DNA from: Halovenus amylolytica
GTDB taxonomy: Archaea; Halobacteriota; Halobacteria; Halobacteriales; Haloarculaceae
Assembly: GCA_004015825.1 (NCBI GenBank)
Contig: SAYS01000008.1
Location: forward strand, 124,001-188,000
Direction: 5' to 3'
Length of the DNA: 64,000 nucleotides
In this document: positions 54,801 to 63,623 of the stretch, piece after piece
Numbering within the stretch: the first letter of the stretch is position 1
How the letters are laid out: each line of letters opens with the position of its first letter
Made by a program: the position numbers and the translations under genes
Notes under the pieces: model-generated
Database searches by the model: none
The model's input: only the letters and a program-made list of their open reading frames with translations
Told to the model about the DNA's origin: nothing

Positions 54801-56435
54801 CTATCGCTCGAACCGCCCAATCTGGATTGCAGTTCGCTCGTGAACGGCGATCAGTTTCTTGTCGTCGCGCTCGAACGTGATGTCCGCGACCGTTACGTTC
54901 TCTCCGCCGGGTGGAATCTGCTCGAATCCGAGCACGCTCTCGTTTTCGATCACGGCTACATTATAGAAGTCCTCGGCAGGCTGGATCGCGATCCGTGAGC
55001 CATCGATAACTGGCCTCGCGATTGCGGGCTCGGAGGCGAACAGCTGTCGTGGCTTGTCGCCGCGTTGCCCGAACACCTTGTAGGTGCTGTTACCGCCGGT
55101 CACCCGCCAGGTCGTGCGCTGGATACGGACAGTCTCGCGCCAGGTCGCGTCACCGAGGACGACAGTGGCCGATCCCTGGGAGGCGAGTTCACCTGCCGGT
55201 ATCCGCCGCTCCCAGATGTTGCGCTCGTCGCTCGCGACGATCACCCCGCTGACGTTCACCGACGGCCCCTGGTAGACGGGCAGATTCAGCGACGAGGCGT
55301 AGCGATCCGGCACGTTCTCGGCGTAGGTCACGGTGTAATCACGGACCTCGATCCCGTCGTCGAGTTCCTGCCCACCATCGACAGAAACGAGATTGTACGG
55401 GATACCGAGCACTGCGAGTGCGAGTACGAGCGAGAGGAGCACACCCGCGCCAGCAGTGTGGACTCTGAGATCGATCCGGGAGATGAACATCCGTTCCTCG
55501 CCGAAGACTGCAACCGCGATCAACAGGGCCAACACGAGGACTGCTGCGGTTCCGATCGCCTGAAACAGGACGTATCGTTCGTTCCCGAGTGGCCAGTAAA
55601 TGTACTGCAGCGAGCGGGAGACAGTGAAAACAACGGCTGCAAAAAAGACGTGTCGAATGTTCGGTGATCGGCCGCGGTACTGCAGGAGGAGGCCCGCGAG
55701 CAGGACGCCGACGAGCAACCCGTAGAGATGTCCCTGGATAGCCACATCGACCCACCACGGTCGGACGAACTGTTCCTGGGAGACGGCGACAACCCAGGGA
55801 TCGGTGACCGACCGGTAGACGAGTCGGACCACCTGGACACCGAGGATCGCGAGCACCGTCGCAATCGGGAACGTGACCAGCGCGAAGCCGGCAAAGGCGA
55901 AGACGACACCGGAGAAGCCGATCACCGGGCCGGGCACGATGAGGGAGCCGAGTACTCCGACGACAAATACCGCCAGCACGAAGACAGCGATCCGGAGATA
56001 GTGGTTGTCCCACCAGTCACCCATGCGCTCGTCCTCGCGATTCTCGGGGTAGTGTCGCCAGGCGTACTCCGCGATCGGTGCGAACGCGAGCGCGCCGAAG
56101 AGATTGCCCATCAGGTGGGATTCGCTGGCGTGGGTAAACGAGGACAGGAGGATGCTTTCGGGGTACCACAGCGACCACGACCGGAAGCCGACGACGATCG
56201 GCCCGCCCGGTTTGCCACCACCCTGAACGAGGTAGTAGATGGCATACACCAGCAGGATGACGATGGCTGTCCCCCACGGAATCCCGAAGACGAACCGTTC
56301 GCGGAGTCCGGCCACGAGTCGATTTTCGTCCTCACCGAGGCGGGCGAGAACGAATCCACAGAGAAGGAGGGCACCGGCGAGGGCACCGAGACTGACGATC
56401 CGAAGGAGCGTCTCGTCGATACCCAGCGCGCTCAT
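54801..56435 (-). CDS. rhomboid family intramembrane serine protease
   Basis: A 544-residue membrane protein. Rhomboid motifs: HLMGNLFGALAF (HxxxN), the active-site Ser in GFSGVVFAFAG (about residue 177), and the catalytic His in IQGHLYGLLVGVLLAGLL (about 237). Three or more helices come before the core and two after, then a long extracellular C-terminal region from about residue 360 with beta-rich sequence. This extra soluble domain is longer than in minimal rhomboids. It cleaves membrane proteins within the bilayer; the target is unknown. Start is ATG 56435. Confidence 0.9.
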   Translation of the reverse strand: MSALGIDETLLRIVSLGALAGALLLCGFVLARLGEDENRLVAGLRERFVFGIPWGTAIVILLVYAIYYLVQGGGKPGGPIVVGFRSWSLWYPESILLSSFTHASESHLMGNLFGALAFAPIAEYAWRHYPENREDERMGDWWDNHYLRIAVFVLAVFVVGVLGSLIVPGPVIGFSGVVFAFAGFALVTFPIATVLAILGVQVVRLVYRSVTDPWVVAVSQEQFVRPWWVDVAIQGHLYGLLVGVLLAGLLLQYRGRSPNIRHVFFAAVVFTVSRSLQYIYWPLGNERYVLFQAIGTAAVLVLALLIAVAVFGEERMFISRIDLRVHTAGAGVLLSLVLALAVLGIPYNLVSVDGGQELDDGIEVRDYTVTYAENVPDRYASSLNLPVYQGPSVNVSGVIVASDERNIWERRIPAGELASQGSATVVLGDATWRETVRIQRTTWRVTGGNSTYKVFGQRGDKPRQLFASEPAIARPVIDGSRIAIQPAEDFYNVAVIENESVLGFEQIPPGGENVTVADITFERDDKKLIAVHERTAIQIGRFER

Positions 56436-56458
56436 CGGTTACGCTTCGGGGAGCCCAC

Positions 56459-56468
56459 GATATAAATA
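56459..56468 (-). promoter_or_regulatory. TATA box of the rhomboid gene
   Basis: Minus-strand ATTTATATCG lies 24-33 nt upstream of ATG 56435, indicating a leaderless transcript. Confidence 0.5.
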
Positions 56469-56515
56469 TGTAGGCAGCACCTACCGGTAGAAGAGACGAA
56501 CCGGAGCTACAACTG

Positions 56516-56914
56516 TTACTCCGAGTCGGGATCGTATGGGCGGGCGATATCTATCCGCGGCGCACCGATCCCGAGGACGACCGTCGACTCCGTCGCACCG
56601 TCGGGGTTGTAGGGTCGGTGTGGGCTGTTCGGCTCTGCGACGAAGATCTCCCCGGCGGAAAGTTCGAACTCCTCGTCGGGCGTCTCCACGTGAAGTGTTC
56701 CCGACTGGACGTAGAACAGTTCCTCGCGCTGTTCGTGGTAGTGATACGTCTGTGGGAGCTGCTGGCCAGGTTCGAGTTCGTAGACGGCACTGGCGAGGAT
56801 AGAGAGATCGATTTCTTCGGTGATCGAGCGCCGGTCGCAGGGATGATCCGGTGTGGGTTCGATCTCCGTCGGGTCGATACAGTGGTACGCTGGCTCGCCG
56901 TCAGGTGCTGTCAT
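56516..56914 (-). CDS. cupin domain protein
   Basis: A 132-residue single-domain cupin with YHYHEQREELFYVQSG and GEIFVAEPNSPHRPYNP carrying the metal-binding His/Glu set. The ligand is unknown. ATG 56914 is preferred over the longer frame to 57013, whose Thr-rich start is not family-like. It is divergent from tRNA-Met. Confidence 0.87.
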   Translation of the reverse strand: MTAPDGEPAYHCIDPTEIEPTPDHPCDRRSITEEIDLSILASAVYELEPGQQLPQTYHYHEQREELFYVQSGTLHVETPDEEFELSAGEIFVAEPNSPHRPYNPDGATESTVVLGIGAPRIDIARPYDPDSE

Positions 56915-57080
56915 CGTCGGATCAACGCCGGCGACGGTGGTTTTAGTTTTGGTGCTCGTCGTCGTCGTGGGAATGCGGTCGAGTCGCGGAGAGTCGGCTG
57001 GAGAGACTGTCACGCGCTACCGCAAACCGTAGCAAGACGGAAGCACAATACTTAAACGGGGAACGGAGTTAGGAAAGGGT

Positions 57081-57155
57081 AGCGGGATGGGATAGCCAGG
57101 AGATTCCGGCGGGCTCATAACCCGCAGACCGGTGGTTCAAATCCACCTCCCGCTA
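57081..57155 (+). tRNA. initiator tRNA-Met (CAT)
   Basis: A 75-nt tRNA: the acceptor AGCGGGA pairs with TCCCGCT, the anticodon stem-loop GGCGGGCTCATAACCCGC has anticodon CAT, and the GGG/CCC pairs at the base of the anticodon stem are typical of an initiator. The T-arm is GGTGGTTCAAATCCACC. No intron and no CCA. Its 3' end is copied 139 nt downstream. Confidence 0.95.
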
Positions 57156-57294
57156 TTTTCGTTGCGACCACAGACGAGGAGCGTAGCGACGAGTCTCGGG
57201 AGCAAGAAAATAGCAACTGGATTTGAACTAGAAAACACGCAGCGCGAACGAAGTGAGCGACCGTGTTTGCGTGGTTCAAATCCACCTCCCGCTA
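57156..57294 (+). repeat. post-tRNA-Met element with tRNA 3'-end copy
   Basis: Directly after the tRNA: a hairpin pairing GCTATTTTC-GTTG with CAAGAAAATAGC, then GGATTTGAACTAGA (57219-57232), then a hairpin AAACACG...CGTGTTT, then an exact 24-nt copy of the tRNA 3' end, GTGGTTCAAATCCACCTCCCGCTA beginning at 57271 (also at 57132). The same plan follows tRNA-Lys at 23063-23172. No coding potential. Confidence 0.7.
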
Positions 57295-57384
57295 CTATTC
57301 TGCTGCACTCACACCGCGAGGCGTTTCATCGCCGAGCAACAGCAGAGTGCAGCGAGTTACGAATACTAGCAGGAAAAGCCGTGA

Positions 57385-58467
57385 TCAGCTGGCGTCGATC
57401 GGTGTCGGGGAGTCGATGTCGATCGGATCGTCGATCTCGCCGATGACGGATTCCAGCAGATCGGTTACCGTTATCATCCCGATTACGCCACCATCTTCGA
57501 CGACGAGCGCGAGTTCCTGATTTTCCGTCTGGAATCGGTCGATCGCGTCACTCACGTCGATGTCGGGCGACATCGTCATCGGCGGTGTCGCCAGCTCCCC
57601 GAAGTCGATATCGGCGTCAGACAGCCGGTCGTGATATTTGGCCAGAATCGGGCTGTAGACGATTCCGTGGAAGTCCGTCAACTCCGCACCGACCAGCGGG
57701 TATCGGGTGTGTGGGTGCTCCTCGATCCGGCGGAGATTCTCCGCTGTATCGGCCTCGGTCGAGAGGGCGACAATATCGTCCCGGGGAATCATCTCCTCTC
57801 GCACCGACCGCTCGCCGATCAAAAGCGCGTTCATCACCTCTTCGTGGCGTTCCTCGGAGAGATTACCCTCGTCGAGAACCGAGCCGAGGCGGTTCCGGAG
57901 ATCGGCCCGGGATTCGATGACGTCCTCCTCGGTTTCCAGCCAGGCACCGGTCATCTCGATCCCGAACAGCCGCAACGTCTGTTTCGCAACCCAGTCACCG
58001 AGCGTGATGATCGGCGAGATGAGGCGGTAGAACCAGTACAGCGGTCCTGCGCCGTACTTGCAGACGAACCGCGAGCGCTCGACACCAAGGTAGGTCGGCG
58101 TCTGCTCGCCGTGAGTCAGGTGGACGAGGTTGATGATGAGGAAAGCGAGGATCGCACCCGAGCCGACGGAGGCGAACGCCGTGTTCGCAAACAGCGGCTC
58201 GAAGAGGGCAGCCAGTGCTGGCTCGGCGACGATCCCGACCGCGATACTCGACGCCGTAATACCGACCTGACAGGTGGTAAGATAGATCTCCAGATCCTGC
58301 GTCATCTGCCAGGCTCGCTGCAGCGCGCCGGTGTTATCGCCAACAAATTCTTTTTCGGTAAACTGTCGAGCACGGGTCAGCGCGAACTCGATAGCGACGA
58401 AGAAACCGTTCGCCAGAATGAGTCCGACACCAGCGATAAGACGGACTGCCAGCTCGATAGAGTTCAT
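57385..58467 (-). CDS. CNNM/CorC-like membrane protein with CBS pair
   Basis: A 360-residue hemolysin-family protein. Residues about 1-170 are the DUF21/CNNM transmembrane domain (VGLILANGFFVAIEFALTRAR, TTCQVGITASSIAVGIVAEP, HLTHGEQTPTYLGVERS), and residues about 225-350 form two CBS domains (VREEMIPRDDIVAL, LALVVEDGGVIGMITVTDLLE). The usual C-terminal CorC_HlyC domain is missing, so it is a shorter version. Members are linked to magnesium/cation efflux or regulation; the substrate is not certain here. Start is ATG 58467. Confidence 0.9.
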   Translation of the reverse strand: MNSIELAVRLIAGVGLILANGFFVAIEFALTRARQFTEKEFVGDNTGALQRAWQMTQDLEIYLTTCQVGITASSIAVGIVAEPALAALFEPLFANTAFASVGSGAILAFLIINLVHLTHGEQTPTYLGVERSRFVCKYGAGPLYWFYRLISPIITLGDWVAKQTLRLFGIEMTGAWLETEEDVIESRADLRNRLGSVLDEGNLSEERHEEVMNALLIGERSVREEMIPRDDIVALSTEADTAENLRRIEEHPHTRYPLVGAELTDFHGIVYSPILAKYHDRLSDADIDFGELATPPMTMSPDIDVSDAIDRFQTENQELALVVEDGGVIGMITVTDLLESVIGEIDDPIDIDSPTPIDAS

Positions 58468-58553
58468 TGTGACAGGTTGCGGTTGGTTCTCGATGGTGAA
58501 ATGGCTGATGAATATCCTGGAAATGGGCTTCGAAACAGCGGCAGTCAGAACGG

Positions 58554-59876
58554 TCAGGGCTCGCCGACCAGCAGCAGTCGGAGATCGTTGACGTTCGTTC
58601 CCGTCGGCCCCGTCCGGAGCAGTACACCCTGTTCACCGAGGTAGCCGAAGGCGTCGTTGTCCCCGAGTGCCTGTTCTGCGCGGCGCGTGTCGGCAACAGT
58701 CTGGCCATCGACGAGTGCGCCGGCGACAGCCGTCGCACCGTCGATACCGTCGGTGTCGACAGCCCCGGCGATCACGTCGCTGCCGGCGATGTCGATCGCT
58801 GCACGAAGGGCAAACTCCTGGTTTGGGCCACCGGTCCCGTCACCCTGGACAGTCACCGTGGTCTCGCCCCCGGAAAGCAGCGCAACCGGGGGAGCGAACG
58901 GCTCGCCAGTCTCGGCAGCGGCGAGTGCGATCTGTGCGTGGACGCCGCCGACGTCGCTTGCCTCACCTTCGATCCGATCGGAGAGAACTGCCGTCTCGTA
59001 GCCCACCTGCTGGAGTGTCTCTGCAGTTGCATCGAGTGCAGTCCGGTTGTCTGCGACGATATGATGAGTCACTCGCTCGAAGACGGAATCACCTGCCCGG
59101 GGCGTCTCGGGTCGGTCACCGTCGGCACCGTCGGTGAGAATCTGGTCGACGCTATCCGGCGTCTGAACGTCGTGCCGATCCAGCACCTCGGTCGCATCCT
59201 GGTAGGTCGACTCGTCGGGTGCGATCGGCCCGCTGGCGATCACGTCGAGTCGGTTGCCGACGACGTCGCTGAAGACGATGCCGACAGTTCGTGCCGGTGC
59301 GAGTGCACGGGCGAGCTGGCCACCCTTGATTCTGGAGACGTGTTTCCGGACCGCGTTGATCTCGTCGATCGTCGCCCCACTCTCGATCAGTCGATTCGTC
59401 AGCGTCCGGTACTCGTCGAGGGTGAGTCCCTCGGCCGGTGCACAGAGCAGGGCACTGCCGCCGCCGGTGATGACCGTCAGCACGAGATCGTTTTCCGTCG
59501 TCCCCTCGGCCAGTTCGAGAAGCCGACTCGTCCCCTCGACGTTCGCCTCCGACGGGAGTGGGTGCGTCCCCTCGACCATCTCGATCTGGGGCGTCTCTGC
59601 AGGGTTGTCAGTAACCACAATCCCCCCGTCGATCCGGTCACCGAGAATCTCCATCAGGGCGGCGGCGACCCGGCCAGCGCCGTTGCCGCCGCCGAGGACG
59701 AGCACCCGGTCGAACCCGTCGAGGGAGTACTCCGTTCCCGCGATGCGGAACGTATCGTCGTGGTACTCGACCGTATCGCCGAGCACGCGACGGGGCTGGG
59801 CAGCCTCGATCCCGGCCTGGATCGCCTGCCTGGCGTGCTCGTGACGGTCCGATCGGGTGGATTCGTCTTCGAACAT
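58554..59876 (-). CDS. glycerate 2-kinase (MOFRL family)
   Basis: A 440-residue glycerate kinase of the GCK type: GFDRVLVLGGGNGAGRVAAAL, LTVITGGGSALLCAPAEGLT (the GGGSA motif of the active site), and the C-terminal MOFRL domain with ALLSGGETTVTVQGDGTGGPNQEFALRAA and VDTDGIDGATAVAG. It phosphorylates D-glycerate to 2-phosphoglycerate, feeding sugar breakdown. It is cytosolic. The start ATG 59876 is supported by normal length. Confidence 0.92.
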   Translation of the reverse strand: MFEDESTRSDRHEHARQAIQAGIEAAQPRRVLGDTVEYHDDTFRIAGTEYSLDGFDRVLVLGGGNGAGRVAAALMEILGDRIDGGIVVTDNPAETPQIEMVEGTHPLPSEANVEGTSRLLELAEGTTENDLVLTVITGGGSALLCAPAEGLTLDEYRTLTNRLIESGATIDEINAVRKHVSRIKGGQLARALAPARTVGIVFSDVVGNRLDVIASGPIAPDESTYQDATEVLDRHDVQTPDSVDQILTDGADGDRPETPRAGDSVFERVTHHIVADNRTALDATAETLQQVGYETAVLSDRIEGEASDVGGVHAQIALAAAETGEPFAPPVALLSGGETTVTVQGDGTGGPNQEFALRAAIDIAGSDVIAGAVDTDGIDGATAVAGALVDGQTVADTRRAEQALGDNDAFGYLGEQGVLLRTGPTGTNVNDLRLLLVGEP

Positions 59877-59965
59877 AGTCGAAATATCACTCGCACTGGA
59901 GATAAATCATCGGGGGGTGAATCGATGAGACAGGATATTTGAGGTGTGACGCTGAAAGGGCGTGT

Positions 59966-60346
59966 ATGAAAAATCATCTTCCCCCCGCAGCGAAGGAAAA
60001 GTACGAGGAACTAGAGGAGCTTCAGGACGAGGCGACGGCGGTCGTCTCGGAGAAAGAGCAGGCAGAACAGAAACTCGACGACTCCGAGTCAGCCCTCGAT
60101 GCGCTCGACGGCGTCGACGACGAGCAGGTCGTCCACCGCCAGATCGGCCGGATTCGCATCCAGTCTGTCTCCGGTGAGGTCAAACCGGAGCTGGAAACAG
60201 AGATAGCCGATCTCGAATCCCGGATCGACGAACTCGAACAGCGAAAAGAACGGCTCGAAGAACAGTTCGAGAACCGGAAAGAGGATATCAAACACCTTCT
60301 GGGCGGCCAGACAGGCGGGCTGGGGACGCCCGGCATGGACGAGTAG
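59966..60346 (+). CDS. prefoldin subunit beta-like coiled-coil chaperone
   Basis: A 126-residue protein: an N-terminal LPPAAKEKYEELEELQDEA helix, a short beta-hairpin region (about residues 55-75), and a C-terminal coiled coil (LETEIADLESRIDELEQRKE), as in prefoldin beta. It ends in a Gly-rich tail. A haloarchaeal genome usually has one canonical beta subunit; this shows differences (VVHRQIGRIRIQSVSGEV in the centre), so it may be a paralogue. ATG 59966 begins at the helix. Confidence 0.85.
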   Translation: MKNHLPPAAKEKYEELEELQDEATAVVSEKEQAEQKLDDSESALDALDGVDDEQVVHRQIGRIRIQSVSGEVKPELETEIADLESRIDELEQRKERLEEQFENRKEDIKHLLGGQTGGLGTPGMDE

Positions 60347-60430
60347 GACAGACGCCCGGAGATCACAGAGCAGACGCAAGCGAACAGACGAATCGTCTCT
60401 TTCTTGTACACGCTCCCCAACGGTGCAGGT

Positions 60431-61117
60431 ATGTCGCTTCGGGTGCGCGAACGACTCGGTGTCGCCGACGTCGTCACACTGGCGAATGCAGTGCTCGGCC
60501 TCGTCGCGATGACCGCCGCCGTCGTCGGCGAACCGCTGCTCGTCGCCCAGCTCATCCTGCTCGCTGCGGTCGCAGACGGTCTGGACGGGATCGTCGCCCG
60601 AACCTACGGCGGGACGGAGATCGGCCCATATCTCGACTCGATGGCCGATATCGTCTCTTTCGGTACCGCGCCCGCACTGTTCGTCTTCGTCGTGGCAAAC
60701 GAGCCCTGGGGGCCACTGACCGACGAGGTGGCCGTCTTCGTGGTCGCCGCCGGCGTCGCATCGCTCGTGGTCGTCTTCTCCTTGCTCCGGACAGTGCTGT
60801 ATACAGTCTACGTCGACGAGGACGAGAAACGACCTGGAATACAGAATACACTCGCCTCGTCGATCCTCGCCGCGGCGTATCTGGCCGGGATCACGAGCGT
60901 TCCTGTCATCCTCGCCAGCACCGTCGTCCTTTCGGTGTTGATGGTCGCGCCCGTCCCGTACCCGAAGCTTCGGGCCCGCGACGCGCTCGGAATGGGGGTC
61001 GTCCAGATGGCAGCGATCCTGGTGCCGGCGGTTTTCGAACGAGTCTTTCCCCGCGTCCTCCTGGTGGCAGCGCTGGCCTATCTGACGCTGGCACCGAAAT
61101 TCTACTGGGAGCAGTGA
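60431..61117 (+). CDS. pssA: CDP-diacylglycerol (archaetidyl) phosphatidyltransferase
   Basis: A 228-residue polytopic enzyme with the CDP-alcohol phosphatidyltransferase signature DGLDGIVARTYGGTEIGPYLD followed by SMAD (residues about 48-72; the DG..AR...G...D...D pattern). In archaea it would use CDP-archaeol with serine or another alcohol. The size and the context resemble PssA of haloarchaea; inositol or glycerol transfer cannot be excluded. Seven or so helices follow. ATG 60431 is preferred over a frame beginning 9 codons upstream. Confidence 0.88.
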   Translation: MSLRVRERLGVADVVTLANAVLGLVAMTAAVVGEPLLVAQLILLAAVADGLDGIVARTYGGTEIGPYLDSMADIVSFGTAPALFVFVVANEPWGPLTDEVAVFVVAAGVASLVVVFSLLRTVLYTVYVDEDEKRPGIQNTLASSILAAAYLAGITSVPVILASTVVLSVLMVAPVPYPKLRARDALGMGVVQMAAILVPAVFERVFPRVLLVAALAYLTLAPKFYWEQ

Positions 61118-61126
61118 TCGGACGGG

Positions 61127-62299
61127 TTAGGCCGAACTCTGTTCGTCACTGTCCGTCGACGAGCCGTCGTCGGCTCCTGTCTCGTGTTGCGTCTCCGGTT
61201 CGGATGACGACTCGCCGGGGGAGTGGAGTTGCTCCTCGCCGGACTGTTCCGGCAGGTCGTACGTGTACACCGTCTCTTCGAGCAAGACGGCACAGAGACC
61301 CCGGGAGTGATCCCGGACGACCCGTCGGTTGCTATCGATCGCAAGATCGACCAGATCTTCGAGTGTCTCGACACGAACGGTCGTCCGTGACAGTGCCTCG
61401 TCGGGAATGGTCCCCGTCGAGAGCCACTCCTCGAACTCGTCGGCCTCGGCCCGGTAGCGAAGCCACTCCCGTTCGGCCTCGGAGAGTTCGAACCGACCCT
61501 GTCTGCGGCCAGCGACGAGCCCAGCCAGGCCGATCGCCGAGAGAACGAACAGTGCTGGCGCCAGCAGACTCCGGAGCGGTCCGTAGCTCGCCGTCACAGT
61601 CTCCGGTCTGAACTGCTGGTCCGAATCGGTCACTGGTTCGTCGTTCCCGACGCGGTAGGCGGTCCCCTGGTCGTCGATCCTGATCTGGTAGCCATTCGTC
61701 TCGTTGACAGCGACGCCGTTTCGCTGCCCGGAGATCGTGACGTTCGACTGGACGATGATCTCGGTGTCACCCGTGGAGCCATCCAGCTGTGATTCGATCT
61801 CCTCGATCCGCAACCGGGTGTCGGTGACGTTGAGCGAAAACGGGACAGCGGCTCTCTCGCCAGGCTGGAGGGAGCTGACTCGCTCCGACCCGAGATCGGT
61901 CTCTTCACGCCAGAACTCGAACGTTCCCTCGTCACCGACAGCCCGCACGACGAGTGTCTGGTCGACAGCGACAGAGAGGTCCCCGCTGTCAGAGGCGTTG
62001 TAGCCGTACTGGAAGGTTCCGTTCAGCACCGGTGCAACCGACGAAAGATACGCCGGCTGGTCTTCCAGTACCGCTCCCTGCTCGAAGACGGCCGTCTCCG
62101 TCTGGACGGCCGCCTCGTGACTGTAGACGGCAGTCGACGACCAGCTCGATTCCTCGACCATCTCGGTCTCGGTTCCCGGCGAAACGTATACGCCATATGT
62201 CAGGTATCCAGCAACGAGCAAAAGTATAAGCAGAGCTATAGCTATATATTCGAAATTATTCGAAACAGTCTTTCGGATTTGAGCGGTTCGCCAGGACAT
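61127..62299 (-). CDS. DUF5305 membrane protein
   Basis: A 390-residue protein with an N-terminal membrane helix (YIAIALLILLLVAGYLTYGVYV), an external beta-rich domain (residues about 45-240), a second helix (LLAPALFVLSAIGLAGLVAG), and a cytosolic helical tail ending in Ser/Glu. It matches the haloarchaeal DUF5305 family. It lies 61 nt downstream of a signal peptidase I on the same strand, a recurrent pairing, perhaps helping export or maturation of a pilus or fibre protein. Start is ATG 62299. Confidence 0.87.
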   Translation of the reverse strand: MSWRTAQIRKTVSNNFEYIAIALLILLLVAGYLTYGVYVSPGTETEMVEESSWSSTAVYSHEAAVQTETAVFEQGAVLEDQPAYLSSVAPVLNGTFQYGYNASDSGDLSVAVDQTLVVRAVGDEGTFEFWREETDLGSERVSSLQPGERAAVPFSLNVTDTRLRIEEIESQLDGSTGDTEIIVQSNVTISGQRNGVAVNETNGYQIRIDDQGTAYRVGNDEPVTDSDQQFRPETVTASYGPLRSLLAPALFVLSAIGLAGLVAGRRQGRFELSEAEREWLRYRAEADEFEEWLSTGTIPDEALSRTTVRVETLEDLVDLAIDSNRRVVRDHSRGLCAVLLEETVYTYDLPEQSGEEQLHSPGESSSEPETQHETGADDGSSTDSDEQSSA

Positions 62300-62360
62300 C
62301 TGTCAGTTTGGTTTTATCATAGTGATATGTAGTTTTTGTGCTAATTCGTTGTTCTGTGCG

Positions 62361-63485
62361 TCACGACAGCCACGATTTGCGCGGGCGGTCCCGGGACCGG
62401 AGTCGGCCAGTGCCGAGGAGCCACATCCCGAACAGGTAAAACGGGATTCCGATTCCAGCGTCAATGACGACGATGGGGGCCCAGGGATGGATCGCGTACA
62501 GTTCCTCGATAACCGGCGTCGGGAGAACCCCGAGATATCGGTGTTGTTCCAGGAATACCCGGTAGTAGCCAGTCTCCGGCGGGGCCGTAATGGTCACCGT
62601 CGCGTTCTCGGTCGAACGCGACGAGACGGTCGTCTGTCCGGGTTCGACGGCGATGTTGTCACTGGCCGGTTCGAGAAAGACGACCGTCGAGAGGAAGCCA
62701 GTGTTCCGGAGCGGGTAGTCGAACGATTCGCTCGTCCCCTGCTGAATCACGTCCGGCGAGTCGCTCTCGAACTCCGCGCTGACGATCCCGAACTCCTCGG
62801 AGTTGGCCGGGGCGACCATCGGCGCCGTCGCGCCGGCGAGGACGACGAGCGTCAGGAGGGCCATCAGTTTCCGCGAACTCGTCCCGGTGTCACGGTCGGT
62901 CGTCCGCTCGCGCCGCCGGTCGTCTTCCAGATAGACCGCCACCAGATAGAGAAGAATCGAGGCACCGAAGAGGAGGTAGCCGACCCCCTGGAGTCCGAGA
63001 AACGCGCGCGTACCGAACAGCTGGGCGAGCCAGAGCTGGATCGATTCGAGGACGGACTGGATTCCGTCGACGATCGTCCCGACCCAGGGGATCGTGACCA
63101 CGTCACTCCCCGGCTGCCAGGCGACCGCGACGATCTGTGGTTTCTGTACCGGTGGCTCGTCGCTATCCTGATCGGTAAACGGGTTGGCATCCCCCTGCGT
63201 GATGTACCCTTCTTCGGTTTCACCGACGATCCGGTGTGTCGTCAGTCCGCCGCCCTGAATCTCTTCGGCCCTGAAGACCACGACATCACCCTGGTCGATA
63301 TCGCCGGCCAGTTCGGTCGGGATCGCGACGAAGCCGTCCCCAGTGTCGATCGTGGGCTCCATACTCCCCGTCTCGACGAAACTCAGCAGAATTGGCTGGC
63401 CGAGAAACTGCCCGAGGAGAAGCGAAAGCACGACGACGACCACTGCGAGCTGGAGCGTCCAGCCGAGGAGCTGTTTTCCGTTCAT
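62361..63485 (-). CDS. signal peptidase I (archaeal/ER type)
   Basis: A 374-residue signal peptidase. The catalytic Ser is in VETGSMEPTIDTGDG (about residue 41), and the catalytic His in GLTTHRIVGE (about residue 83), the Ser/His form of archaeal and ER enzymes. Then come DANPFTDQD and a C-terminal part with two more helices and an extracellular beta domain (residues about 205-330), making it longer than usual (typically 200-250). It is located upstream of DUF5305, probably in one operon. It cleaves exported preproteins. Confidence 0.92.
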   Translation of the reverse strand: MNGKQLLGWTLQLAVVVVVLSLLLGQFLGQPILLSFVETGSMEPTIDTGDGFVAIPTELAGDIDQGDVVVFRAEEIQGGGLTTHRIVGETEEGYITQGDANPFTDQDSDEPPVQKPQIVAVAWQPGSDVVTIPWVGTIVDGIQSVLESIQLWLAQLFGTRAFLGLQGVGYLLFGASILLYLVAVYLEDDRRRERTTDRDTGTSSRKLMALLTLVVLAGATAPMVAPANSEEFGIVSAEFESDSPDVIQQGTSESFDYPLRNTGFLSTVVFLEPASDNIAVEPGQTTVSSRSTENATVTITAPPETGYYRVFLEQHRYLGVLPTPVIEELYAIHPWAPIVVIDAGIGIPFYLFGMWLLGTGRLRSRDRPRKSWLS

Positions 63486-63623
63486 CGATGTGTTGTGGGT
63501 GCTACAAGTATGAACTCAGGAGCCTAATAAGAGTATGCGCCGGTGACTCTCTAGTGGCCTGTTCACGATCGGTCAGCGGTGCAACTGTGAGTACGAACAT
63601 CTGGATTCGACGTGTGTCGGACG

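Noticed and set aside
57132..57294. Simple att site of an integrated plasmid or virus
   Set aside because: The repeats enclose only about 115 nt and there is no integrase or cargo nearby; the matching layout after tRNA-Lys favours a small element, although an ancient att origin is not excluded.
62322..63527. 401-codon plus-strand frame opposite signal peptidase I
   Set aside because: The plus product is low-complexity and charged; the catalytic Ser/His motifs are on the minus strand.
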